From an uncultured Saprospiraceae bacterium (GTDB taxonomy: Bacteria > Bacteroidota > Bacteroidia > Chitinophagales > Saprospiraceae), in contig CALIHL010000187.1 in the NCBI GenBank assembly GCA_938022935.1, forward strand, positions 1-32,587: a DNA stretch of 32,587 bases, in the 5' to 3' direction. The notes beneath the pieces are model-generated. The model did not search any database, was not told the origin of the DNA, and saw only the letters and a program-made list of their open reading frames with translations. The stretch's first letter is position 1. Every line of letters starts with the position of its first letter. Below are positions 8,231-15,738 of the stretch, one piece after another. The position numbers and the translations under genes are program-made.

Positions 8231-9017
8231 CGTAATACTTGTTGATCACCTTTGTCAGATAATTGTACAAAGGTAGTTGGTCAGGATGGTCTTTGAGCAA
8301 TTTTCGATGGTTCTTTATCGTACTGCCATCTCCTCTTACCGCTGGACCAGTTTGCATGTCTTGTGGCTTCTTGCCGTCTAAGATCCGATCCAGTGTTTCA
8401 ACCATCAGCGGATGCAGATATGACATCTTCAGTCCTTCGGATGAGCAATATTCTTGAGCTACAGTGTAGAGGTGATTGACGAAGTTGTTGACATATACAG
8501 CTGGTATATGGAGCTTAGATCTGTCTTCATCTGGGATGATTACGACTTGGTTAGATATCTCTTGAGCGACTTGGCGGAGTTTCTTGATGACGCTTTTGTC
8601 ATAGCTACTTAGAAATATTGGTATGGACTCAAAGTCCACCTTTCGATCCTTCTTAAAACTTTGTAGTGGATAGAACGAGCCATATTTCATGCCTCCATTT
8701 ATATCCTTAAGAGCATCTATGGATTGGCTGCCAGATGTATGTGCAATGATCGCATCTCGAGGGATAAGATCACCAATAGCAATCGCAGTCTCTCTGATGG
8801 CGTTATCGGATACGGCGATGATGTATGCATCTGCGGATCCATCAATCTTGCTTAGGGCAGATGCAGTTGCTGCTCCTGTATCTCTTTTGATCTTAGACAG
8901 ACCTCTTCTACTACGATTGCAAACCTGGAGGAGTGACAACTTACTTTGCTTTATATTAAGTGCAAGATGATAGGCGAGGTTGCCTGCGCCCACTATGACA
9001 ACAGAAGGAAGCGACAT
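8217..9017 (-). CDS. Rossmann-fold DUF2520-family protein
   Basis: A 266-residue cytoplasmic protein. The N-terminus SVVIVGAGNLAYHLALNI is a dinucleotide-binding GxGxxxxxL loop, and VCNRSRRGLSKI, DAYIIAVSDNAIRE and AIIAHTSGSQSIDAL follow the pattern of F420/NADP-oxidoreductase-like Rossmann domains. The C-terminal helical part carries AVYVNNFVNHLY, HPLMVETLDRIL and QTGPAVRGDGSTIKNHR, which is characteristic of the DUF2520 domain. The fold resembles ketopantoate reductase-type enzymes, but no reaction is firmly known to me. Two bases separate it from the upstream NTF2-like gene and its 3' end overlaps the next gene, so the three are one operon. Confidence 0.87.
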   Translation of the reverse strand: MSLPSVVIVGAGNLAYHLALNIKQSKLSLLQVCNRSRRGLSKIKRDTGAATASALSKIDGSADAYIIAVSDNAIRETAIAIGDLIPRDAIIAHTSGSQSIDALKDINGGMKYGSFYPLQSFKKDRKVDFESIPIFLSSYDKSVIKKLRQVAQEISNQVVIIPDEDRSKLHIPAVYVNNFVNHLYTVAQEYCSSEGLKMSYLHPLMVETLDRILDGKKPQDMQTGPAVRGDGSTIKNHRKLLKDHPDQLPLYNYLTKVINKYYDENN

Positions 9018-9019
9018 GA

Positions 9020-9889
9020 TTATTTTCTTGGCTTACCGATGAGCTCGAGATAGCCATCCACTTTATCATTGGGTACAGCTATGGACAAGTGATAGTGGGC
9101 GATCTTCCAGCCATCTTCAGTCCGATGCATCACGCCACTTGCTCTACAGTCGCCCATCCAAGTATCAAGTAGTTCGTCAAACCATGCTATGTTGCCATCT
9201 TTGGATACTTCTACTTCTCTCGACTTGGCAGTAAATGACCATGCCGAGTCTTTAGTAAAGTACGGTTTTGACCACTCCTTCATCTCATCACGTGTCCATC
9301 GCTCAGTGGCATCAGTACCTATGTATACGCCATGATCTGTCATGCTACCAAAGAAGATATCTTCATCTGCCGTAGCAGCAGCTTTGTGCCATTGGTCCAT
9401 CAGTTGATTGATATCGTTGACTGGATTGGTCTTGCAGTCTGTTCTTCTTCGTGTGTCAGTTATACCGCTGATTTTCCAGCCATCATCGTATTGTATAAGC
9501 TCAAACGAGTTGACACCACAGTGACTCAGTTCATCACCACGATAGAAGGTATACTCGGTCCAAGCATTTGCCATAAGGCCATCTATCTTGACATCATAAG
9601 TCCAGATCTGCTCGTCCCAGACTTCATCGTGAGGCGTCCCTATAGCCGTTATGAAACCAGAAGCGTCATTGGTGCGCTTCATGATCTTTCCTTCTTTATT
9701 TTTGACGATACTAGATAGGGTAGCCTTATCGGCAAATAAGTTTTGCACCATCATGCTATCGCCAGCTCGCATGCCGTCAAATAACGTTTTGATCACCTCT
9801 ATTACATCAGCTTCATCTTGGGGCGATTGACTGAGCAAAGGAAGCGATATTAAGAGGTAGATAAACAGTGTGCATATAGAAGATCTCAT
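9020..9889 (-). CDS. Exported protein with two NTF2-like (SnoaL/DUF4440-type) domains
   Basis: 289 residues with a cleavable signal peptide (SSICTLFIYLLISLPLLSQS). Two consecutive alpha+beta domains of the NTF2-like superfamily follow: domain 1, about residues 24-155 (EADVIEVIKTLFDGMRAGDS ... DGWKISGITDTRRR); domain 2, about residues 160-280 (INQLMDQWHKAAATADEDIF ... DGWKIAHYHLSIAVPND). Both start with the same helix pattern and end with a DGWKI strand, so the gene probably arose by internal duplication. Such domains bind small ligands or act as isomerase-like enzymes; no catalytic assignment is possible here. It is the first gene of the operon with the DUF2520 gene. Confidence 0.85.
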   Translation of the reverse strand: MRSSICTLFIYLLISLPLLSQSPQDEADVIEVIKTLFDGMRAGDSMMVQNLFADKATLSSIVKNKEGKIMKRTNDASGFITAIGTPHDEVWDEQIWTYDVKIDGLMANAWTEYTFYRGDELSHCGVNSFELIQYDDGWKISGITDTRRRTDCKTNPVNDINQLMDQWHKAAATADEDIFFGSMTDHGVYIGTDATERWTRDEMKEWSKPYFTKDSAWSFTAKSREVEVSKDGNIAWFDELLDTWMGDCRASGVMHRTEDGWKIAHYHLSIAVPNDKVDGYLELIGKPRK

Positions 9890-9973
9890 ATCGTAAGTAC
9901 TTTATAATCAACGCCAAAATACATCATTATTAAAAACCTCTTGATTTATCACTTTCTTATTATTAGATCCTGT

Positions 9974-9997
9974 GACTTGTAATGCATATTGCAAGTC
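9974..9997. promoter_or_regulatory. 24-bp near-palindrome upstream of the repeat-protein gene
   Basis: The two halves pair over 11 positions (GACTTGTAATG against TATTGCAAGTC, with two G-T wobbles), 61 bases before the start at 10058. A second inverted repeat, ATTGTC/GACAAT with a TTAT loop (10014-10029), lies just downstream. Either could be an operator or a leader hairpin. Confidence 0.35.
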
Positions 9998-10057
9998 TTA
10001 ATATGGACGTATGATTGTCTTATGACAATGCTTTCATAATTATCATTAAATCTAAAC

Positions 10058-10561
10058 ATGGGTAAACCTAACATCCTCGACCTGCTAAAAGGTACACTTC
10101 AAGAGTTACAATCTAATAACAACAATCAAGGCGGTAGTCAGGCAGATCCGTCCATTTTCGATTTTCTGAAAGACAAGCTTCGAGATGTAGACGCTAAGAC
10201 GCAGACCAATATCCAAGATAAGAATGGCAATAACGTGGGCATCTTTGATGTGCTATTGGATAAGCTCAATGGTGCACAAAAAGAAAATCGAGATAATCCT
10301 AATGTGCAGACAGCACCGGGTAACATATTTGATATGCTCAAAGAGAAGGTGAACCAACAGAAGACACAAGCTCAAAATCACAACCAGCAACGTGCACAAG
10401 ATTCTATCTCAGACATCATACACCAGTACAACTTGGATGTAAGAAATCTTGATCGCAATACACTACAGCAGATTGAGAATCAATATCTCAAGGATAATTA
10501 TAACATGGATAAGAAGTATGCAGAGTACATACATAACCTAAACTCCAAGCAAAGAAGATAG
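10058..10561 (+). CDS. Asn/Gln-rich protein with five regular short helical repeats
   Basis: A 167-residue protein I cannot assign to a family. It has no signal peptide or membrane segment. A 12-13-residue motif recurs five times, its Ile at residues 6, 33, 62, 90 and 117: NILDLLKGTLQEL, SIFDFLKDKLRDV, GIFDVLLDKLNGA, NIFDMLKEKVNQQ and a diverged SISDIIHQYNLDV. The consensus is [NGS]-I-[FL]-D-[hydrophobic]-L-K-[DE]-K-[LV], an amphipathic helix, with Asn/Gln-rich linkers of about 15 residues. The C-terminus (about 116-167) is a charged helical tail. The layout suggests a multivalent binding scaffold; the function is unknown. It is a single-gene unit with its own terminator. Confidence 0.8.
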   Translation: MGKPNILDLLKGTLQELQSNNNNQGGSQADPSIFDFLKDKLRDVDAKTQTNIQDKNGNNVGIFDVLLDKLNGAQKENRDNPNVQTAPGNIFDMLKEKVNQQKTQAQNHNQQRAQDSISDIIHQYNLDVRNLDRNTLQQIENQYLKDNYNMDKKYAEYIHNLNSKQRR

Positions 10562-10584
10562 TAGTCTTTACAGTACTATAAGTC

Positions 10585-10617
10585 AAAAAGAGCGCTTTCT
10601 AAAAGCGCTCTTTTTTT
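10585..10617 (+). terminator. Terminator after the repeat-protein gene
   Basis: A 14-bp stem (AAAAAGAGCGCTTT paired with AAAGCGCTCTTTTT) with a 3-base loop and a run of T. It starts 24 bases after the stop. Confidence 0.92.
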
Positions 10618-10768
10618 ATGCTCGTCACTTAACATGTCATTCTAAGTACTTCAACTGATTAAATAGATGGTTTGGCATTCTCTCCTTTCAAATCACATGC
10701 TTTCTAACCCATATTTGAAGCATAACATAAAAACGAGAATTGTTTATTAATCATAAAATAGTTTAATC

Positions 10769-11191
10769 ATGAAATACCTTGAATACTCCTTAGTCCTTTT
10801 ACTTACAATCTCAGTCTCTTTAGCCGTACAAGCGCAGACTGTTGCATATGCACCAACTAATGAAGTAGTAACTGCTGAGATCACAGATAGCGAGATCGAA
10901 GAACTTAGAATAGATAGATCGGCTATCTCTGAGATTGCCGACTATATCTCTGATCGTACAGCTTTCCCTTTTGGAGAGTTTGGATATGCATCAGAACACA
11001 AAGTCATACTTAACGTGATGGTAGATAAAAGTGGAGAGGTAGTAAACTACAAGATCAAAGAATCTTCTAATCAAGTGGTAAGTAATGCGATCCTAAACGC
11101 ACTCTCAACATTAGAAAAAGTATCACCCGTTGTAATCAATGGACTACCTAAAAAACAAACTATTGAGATGCCTATAGTATTTAAGCTATAG
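10769..11191 (+). CDS. Small exported protein with TonB-C-like domain
   Basis: 140 residues with a clear signal peptide (YSLVLLLTISVSLAVQAQ, cleavage after AQA/Q). The mature part ends in a TonB C-terminal-like domain: an AFPFGEFGYASEHKVILNV strand region, VDKSGEVVNYKIKESSN, a helix VVSNAILNALSTLEKVSPV, then GLPKKQTIEMPIVFKL, where 'PIVFKL' is the typical closing strand. There is no transmembrane anchor or proline-rich linker, so it is likely a free periplasmic protein. Its terminator makes it monocistronic. It is the second stand-alone TonB-C-like protein here besides the one at 3653-4402, with little sequence in common. Confidence 0.75.
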   Translation: MKYLEYSLVLLLTISVSLAVQAQTVAYAPTNEVVTAEITDSEIEELRIDRSAISEIADYISDRTAFPFGEFGYASEHKVILNVMVDKSGEVVNYKIKESSNQVVSNAILNALSTLEKVSPVVINGLPKKQTIEMPIVFKL

Positions 11192-11239
11192 TAGATCATA
11201 GAGTAAAGTGATTTGTTAGTGAATCGATGAATCGGTAAT

Positions 11240-11269
11240 CGAAGGGCACACAGGTGCTCTTCGTTTTTT
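11240..11269 (+). terminator. Terminator after the small TonB-C-like gene
   Basis: A 10-bp stem, CGAAGGGCAC / GTGCTCTTCG (one G-T pair), with a 4-base loop, followed by six T. It lies 48 bases after the stop. Confidence 0.88.
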
Positions 11270-11313
11270 CGTTTGTATTAAGATTGTCTTTGATTATATC
11301 TTAACTTGCCTAA

Positions 11314-12375
11314 ATGTTTAATCTCTTTAAACCCTGTCTGCAGTACTTAGCCTTTGACGATAGAAGGTTGATGCTCTTTGGTATCCCTATCATTACGATG
11401 TTGATGCCACTCATGTTGAATCTTTCAGAAATGCATGAGGACGATGATCGCTATGGATATTGGGTCCATCAAGTGCCAGAGTCTTTGATTTTTGTTATTG
11501 GTTTTTGGGTTTTCTATAGAGGAATAATTATCTGGTCTCGCAAGAAGCTTCCAAAAGCTTCACAAGCACCAAAGAGAATCACGTATACCGTGCTTTTGAT
11601 GCTGATCTCAGCGCCATTTTTAAAGAACCTTTTTGTATATGTGAACATTCTGTTGACGATTTGCACTCCCGATCATGATATGCCTGATCCGCTACAAGCC
11701 TTGATTAGCATATATCTTCCTTCATTTTTAATCATTGCAGTGTATGAGGCCGTCTACTACTTTAAACAATATACTAATGCGCTGGTAGAAAGAGAAAGAT
11801 TAGAAACGCAACATGTCAATACTGAGTTAAGTAATCTACGCAATCAGATCAATCCGCACTTTCTATTTAACAGTTTGAATACGTTGATGAATCTAATTCC
11901 TACTGATCAGGAGGCTGCGATGAACTATCTTTCTAAATTGTCAAAGTTCTATCGTTATGCTGTCGGGGTGAAGGAAGAAAAGCTGATCCCATTGCAAAAG
12001 GAGATAGAGTTTGCTCACTTGTTTGTAGATCTGCTTCATGAGCGCTTTAAGGATGCACTTGATGTGAAGATCAATGTGCAAGGTGGTGAAGGACAGAAGG
12101 TGCCCCCCTTGAGCCTACAGCTACTTATAGAGAATGCTGTGAAACACAACGTAGTTTCTCGCGAATCTCCATTGAATATAGAAATAGAATTTGATGAGCG
12201 AGAGGGAGAGCTGGTCGTTTCTAACAATGTACAACGTAAGATAAACTCAGTATCTTCAACAGGTATGGGGCTGGAGAATATAAAAAGTAGGTTTAAGTAC
12301 TTTACCAGCAGGCCGGTGAAAATCATAGATGATATCGAGCGATTTCAAGTTGCACTTCCTACTATTGGTTCTTAA
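11314..12375 (+). CDS. LytS/YehU-type sensor histidine kinase
   Basis: 353 residues. The N-terminal part has four hydrophobic segments (about residues 20-37, 58-78, 91-115, 130-150) and forms a membrane sensor with no recognised ligand domain. The kinase core is the LytS type (His_kinase plus HATPase_c): phospho-acceptor His182 in NLRNQINPHFLFNSLN, then KEIEFAHLFVDLLHERF, an N-box LLIENAVKHNVV, and a G-box STGMGLENIKSRF. The cognate LytTR regulator starts 39 bases downstream, so signal transfer to it is a safe inference. The next operon is an RND efflux pump, which this pair may control. Confidence 0.93.
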   Translation: MFNLFKPCLQYLAFDDRRLMLFGIPIITMLMPLMLNLSEMHEDDDRYGYWVHQVPESLIFVIGFWVFYRGIIIWSRKKLPKASQAPKRITYTVLLMLISAPFLKNLFVYVNILLTICTPDHDMPDPLQALISIYLPSFLIIAVYEAVYYFKQYTNALVERERLETQHVNTELSNLRNQINPHFLFNSLNTLMNLIPTDQEAAMNYLSKLSKFYRYAVGVKEEKLIPLQKEIEFAHLFVDLLHERFKDALDVKINVQGGEGQKVPPLSLQLLIENAVKHNVVSRESPLNIEIEFDEREGELVVSNNVQRKINSVSSTGMGLENIKSRFKYFTSRPVKIIDDIERFQVALPTIGS

Positions 12376-12414
12376 TGAATATTTGCAAAAGCGCCATTGT
12401 TATAATTATAATAT

Positions 12415-13176
12415 ATGAGAGTCGTAATTGTTGAGGATGAGATCAATGCTTTCGAATACTTAAGGTCTTCTTTGCTTAAGATTGTAGATGGGCTGGAAGT
12501 TGTGACGCACTTAGAAAGTGTAAAAGCGTCGGTCAACTTCTTTCAAAGTAATGATGACTTCGATTTGGTCTTCATGGATATCCAGATAGCAGATGGGTTG
12601 AGCTTTGAGATTTTTAATCATGTCCCGCTCAAGAAGCCAATCATCTTTACAACCGCTTATGACCAATATGCTATAGAGGCATTTAAAGTGCATAGTGTTG
12701 ATTATCTGCTCAAACCGATCCACAAAGATGATCTTGTCAAGGCGATAGATAAGTATAGAAGCTTGTTTAAAGAGTCTGAGACAAGTAGTTCTGATGCACT
12801 CTACAAGATGATGAGTCAGTTGAATAAGAAAAAGAAGAATAGATGCCTGGTTAAGAAAGGTGGGCACTTCGAGTATGTAAGCGTCAATGATATCGCCTAT
12901 GTAGTATCTGATGATAGCATCACTTTTTTATACACATTTGAAGGGAGTAGATATGTATATGCTAAGACGGTCGAACAGCTATATGAAGAGTTGGATCAGG
13001 ATGACTTTTTTCAGATCAATAGAAGCCAGATCGTCAAGAGCACTGCTGTGTCTCAGATACACCCATTTCTTAACCAAAGATTGAAGTTACAGCTGACGAC
13101 CAAAGACTCAGAGTCCATGGACTTTATAGTCAGTAGGAAGAGGCTTGTAGCATTTAAAGAGTGGATGGACAAGTGA
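12415..13176 (+). CDS. LytTR-family response regulator
   Basis: 253 residues. The receiver domain (about 1-120) has acidic residues Glu7/Asp8, phospho-acceptor Asp55 in FMDIQIADG, a Thr in FTTAYDQYA and Lys100 in LLKPIHKDD. The C-terminal LytTR DNA-binding domain starts near residue 140 (RCLVKKGGHFEYVSVNDIAY) and includes FFQINRSQIV and the closing helix. It forms a two-component system with the kinase just upstream. Downstream, after a 108-base gap with a perfect palindrome, lies the efflux operon, its likely target. Confidence 0.95.
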   Translation: MRVVIVEDEINAFEYLRSSLLKIVDGLEVVTHLESVKASVNFFQSNDDFDLVFMDIQIADGLSFEIFNHVPLKKPIIFTTAYDQYAIEAFKVHSVDYLLKPIHKDDLVKAIDKYRSLFKESETSSSDALYKMMSQLNKKKKNRCLVKKGGHFEYVSVNDIAYVVSDDSITFLYTFEGSRYVYAKTVEQLYEELDQDDFFQINRSQIVKSTAVSQIHPFLNQRLKLQLTTKDSESMDFIVSRKRLVAFKEWMDK

Positions 13177-13249
13177 TGACAAGCAGCTGACATAAGTTAA
13201 GCTATTCAAGCGGTTAATTAGATGGTTCAGTCGATATCTGATCCGTCTT

Positions 13250-13269
13250 AAGATCAAATGATTGATCTT
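13250..13269. promoter_or_regulatory. Perfect 8-bp inverted repeat just before the efflux operon
   Basis: AAGATCAA-ATGA-TTGATCTT, 15 bases before the TolC-like start codon and after the LytTR regulator gene. It could be an operator for the operon or a 5' leader hairpin that affects translation of the first gene. It does not look like the direct-repeat sites typical of LytTR proteins, so a link to that regulator is uncertain. Confidence 0.45.
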
Positions 13270-13284
13270 TAGGTCACTAATCAC

Positions 13285-14649
13285 ATGAACACATATTTAT
13301 CCCTAACAAATATGGCACTGGCGCTTCTGCTAAGTATTGCGCTGAGCGGCCAAGAAAGTGCAATACTGGATCAGTATGTCGAGCGTGCAATAGCCAGCAA
13401 CCTATCCTTCAAGAGCATCAATCTGAAAGAAGCACGTCAAGCATCAAAAGTAGATCAAGCAAAGAAGCTCTGGCAACCCAATATCGATCTCAATGCGACG
13501 TACCTTTTGGCAGAAGGAGGAAGACAATTGCTCTTTCCAATCGGAGATCTCTTTAACCCAGCATATGGTGCGCTCAATCAATTGACAAACTCAGAGCAGT
13601 TTCCAACAGATCTCGAAAATGTAGAGACGCAGCTCACACCTAACAATTATATAGATGCAAACCTTTCTATATCAAAGCCCATCCTCAATAGTGCGATCAA
13701 GTACAATGTGAAGATCCAGCAAGCACTGCTTCAGCTAAGTGAAGTGGATCGACAGATGCAAATAAGTGAGTTGACCTTTCAAGTAAAGCAGGCTTACTTT
13801 AACTACTTGAAGTCAGAACAAGGTCTGAAGATCTTACAACAGAATATTGGCTTGTTAGAAGATGTGATGGCATTTAACAAGAAGTTGATCAAGTATGACA
13901 AAGCAACTCCTGACATTGTCAGTGATGTGGTCTATCAGACATCGTTGCTCAAAAGCCAGATAGAAGGTTTGAAAGAGCAACAAGGACTTTCTAAAGTATT
14001 ATTCAATACACTGCTTAATCAAGACCTTGAAAATGAAATAAAAGTAGACACCAGTCTTCTGGCTGATCAACTTAGAAAGGTCTATGACTTTAAATCCTTA
14101 GTAGGTAAAGCACATACACAGAGACCAGAGTTCAAAAAGCTAATGATCGCTGATGAGGTCAATAACTTAAATGAACGAAGAATAGAAGATAGCAATCAGC
14201 CCACTTTAGGCGTTCAAGGAGCAGTTGGTATGCAGGTCCAGGAGTTTTCATTTGATGATGGAGGACCCTTATACACCTTGGGGCTTAATCTTGGATGGAA
14301 GATCTGGGATGGAGGCTTGAAGCAGAAGCAGTTAGACGAGATAAAGATCAGTAAACAAGAAAACGAATTAAAGACTCAGATAGCGCAACAGCAGATCACT
14401 CTTCAAGTCGCACAAGCTTATTATAATATAAGATCACTCTACACGAGGCTTGATGCAGAAGAAGCTGCTATAGATGCCGCTCAAACCAGCTATGATGCGA
14501 TCAATCGCCGATATCGCAATGATCGTGCGCTCTTGATAGAGTTACTTACTGCGCAGAACAAGTTGACGTCAAGCCAGCTAAACAAAGTCTTAGTGGGTAT
14601 AGATATTTTGATTGCAGAAGCGGATATAAGAAGAATCACCTATGAATAG
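13285..14649 (+). CDS. TolC-family outer-membrane efflux channel
   Basis: 454 residues with a signal peptide (NMALALLLSIALSGQ). Long amphipathic helices in two repeats fit the OEP fold: repeat 1 from YVERAIASNLSFKSINLKEA with KVDQAKKLWQPNIDLNATY; repeat 2 from RPEFKKLMIADEVNNLNERR with NQPTLGVQGAVG, then LGLNLGWKIWDGGLKQKQL and the C-terminal helix AAQTSYDAINRRYRNDRALL. It provides the outer-membrane exit duct for the pump encoded downstream. Its 3' end overlaps the HlyD-like gene by 8 bases. Confidence 0.93.
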   Translation: MNTYLSLTNMALALLLSIALSGQESAILDQYVERAIASNLSFKSINLKEARQASKVDQAKKLWQPNIDLNATYLLAEGGRQLLFPIGDLFNPAYGALNQLTNSEQFPTDLENVETQLTPNNYIDANLSISKPILNSAIKYNVKIQQALLQLSEVDRQMQISELTFQVKQAYFNYLKSEQGLKILQQNIGLLEDVMAFNKKLIKYDKATPDIVSDVVYQTSLLKSQIEGLKEQQGLSKVLFNTLLNQDLENEIKVDTSLLADQLRKVYDFKSLVGKAHTQRPEFKKLMIADEVNNLNERRIEDSNQPTLGVQGAVGMQVQEFSFDDGGPLYTLGLNLGWKIWDGGLKQKQLDEIKISKQENELKTQIAQQQITLQVAQAYYNIRSLYTRLDAEEAAIDAAQTSYDAINRRYRNDRALLIELLTAQNKLTSSQLNKVLVGIDILIAEADIRRITYE

Positions 14650-15721
14650 AACAAAGTGTCTTTACGTACTTTTTGCAATGGTGATAGGGTGTCTATTTGC
14701 TGGATGCAAAAAGAACTATGATGAGATGATGAGCGATTCGCTGATCAAGAAGAACTACATCCCAGTGTTTGTAGAAGAGCTTTCAGTTACGTCTGATCCG
14801 ATTCCGATCTATGCGATAGGAAGAGTGGCGTCTGATGTAGAGACGAAGCTATCGTTTAAGACAGGCGGTTACATCTCTCGAATGACGGCTCGAGAAGGCG
14901 CTTATGTGAAAAAGGGAAAGCTGTTGGCATCGTTAAGAACAGAAGAGATAGATGCCCAAGTACTAAAAGTAGAACGCTCGCTTAGCAAGTCAAAGAGAGA
15001 CCTTGAAAGAGTAACCAATATGTATAACGACTCAGTTGCTACGCTTGAGAATGTACAAGACTTAACCACCTTAGTAGAGGTCACAGAAGCTGATGTTAAG
15101 GTAGCACGCTATAACCAACAGTACTCTAAGATTGTAAGTCCTATCTCTGGCAGATTGCTCAGAAGACTGGCAGAACCCAATGAGTTAGTGGCACCCGGTC
15201 AGCCGATCTTTGTAGTAGCATCATCCACAGGGCAGTCATATGTGATGAAGATCAACATATCTGATAAGGATGTACCACTGGTTAGTTATGGTACAAGTGC
15301 GTTCATTTCATTTGATGCATATCCTGATGAAAAGTTTCGAGCCAGAGTGAGTAGGATAGCTGAGTCTGCAGATCCGATGACTGGGACATTTGAAGTGGAG
15401 TTGGCGATAGAATCTAATAACATGAGAATCAGAAACGGGATGATAGGCAAGGTTGTACTGGAGCCTGCATCTGTTAACCAATATGTCAAGATCCCGATGT
15501 CGAGCATCACAGAAGGAGAAGGGAACGATATCAAGATATATACACCCGATCAGTCAGACACGATCGCTGTTCTTCAGAACTTAAAGGTGGTACGATTTGC
15601 GGATCACTTTGTCTGGGTGGAAAGTAAATCTATAAAAAGCGATAAAATTATAACAGCAGGCAGTGCTTATCTAAAAGATGGTCAGATCATCAAGATTCAG
15701 AATCAAGAACTTGACAATTAA
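14642..15721 (+). CDS. RND efflux periplasmic adaptor (HlyD/MFP family lipoprotein)
   Basis: 359 residues. The N-terminus is a lipoprotein signal with lipobox LFAGC (Cys22), anchoring the adaptor to the inner membrane. The core has a lipoyl/barrel-sandwich half-motif (LSFKTGGYISRMTAREGAYV, then KKGKLLASL), a hairpin of coiled coil (AQVLKVERSLSKSKRDLERV ... EVTEADVKVARYNQQYSKIV), the second lipoyl half (SPISGRLLRRLAEPNELVAP) and a beta-barrel / membrane-proximal domain. It links the permease to the TolC-like channel. It overlaps the upstream gene and precedes the permease by 17 bases. Confidence 0.94.
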   Translation: MNRTKCLYVLFAMVIGCLFAGCKKNYDEMMSDSLIKKNYIPVFVEELSVTSDPIPIYAIGRVASDVETKLSFKTGGYISRMTAREGAYVKKGKLLASLRTEEIDAQVLKVERSLSKSKRDLERVTNMYNDSVATLENVQDLTTLVEVTEADVKVARYNQQYSKIVSPISGRLLRRLAEPNELVAPGQPIFVVASSTGQSYVMKINISDKDVPLVSYGTSAFISFDAYPDEKFRARVSRIAESADPMTGTFEVELAIESNNMRIRNGMIGKVVLEPASVNQYVKIPMSSITEGEGNDIKIYTPDQSDTIAVLQNLKVVRFADHFVWVESKSIKSDKIITAGSAYLKDGQIIKIQNQELDN

Positions 15722-15738
15722 AATTAGAATCTGACTGT

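Noticed and set aside
9332-9718. 128-codon plus-strand ORF
   Set aside because: It is antisense to the NTF2-like gene, has no domain resemblance and its codons mirror the real frame.
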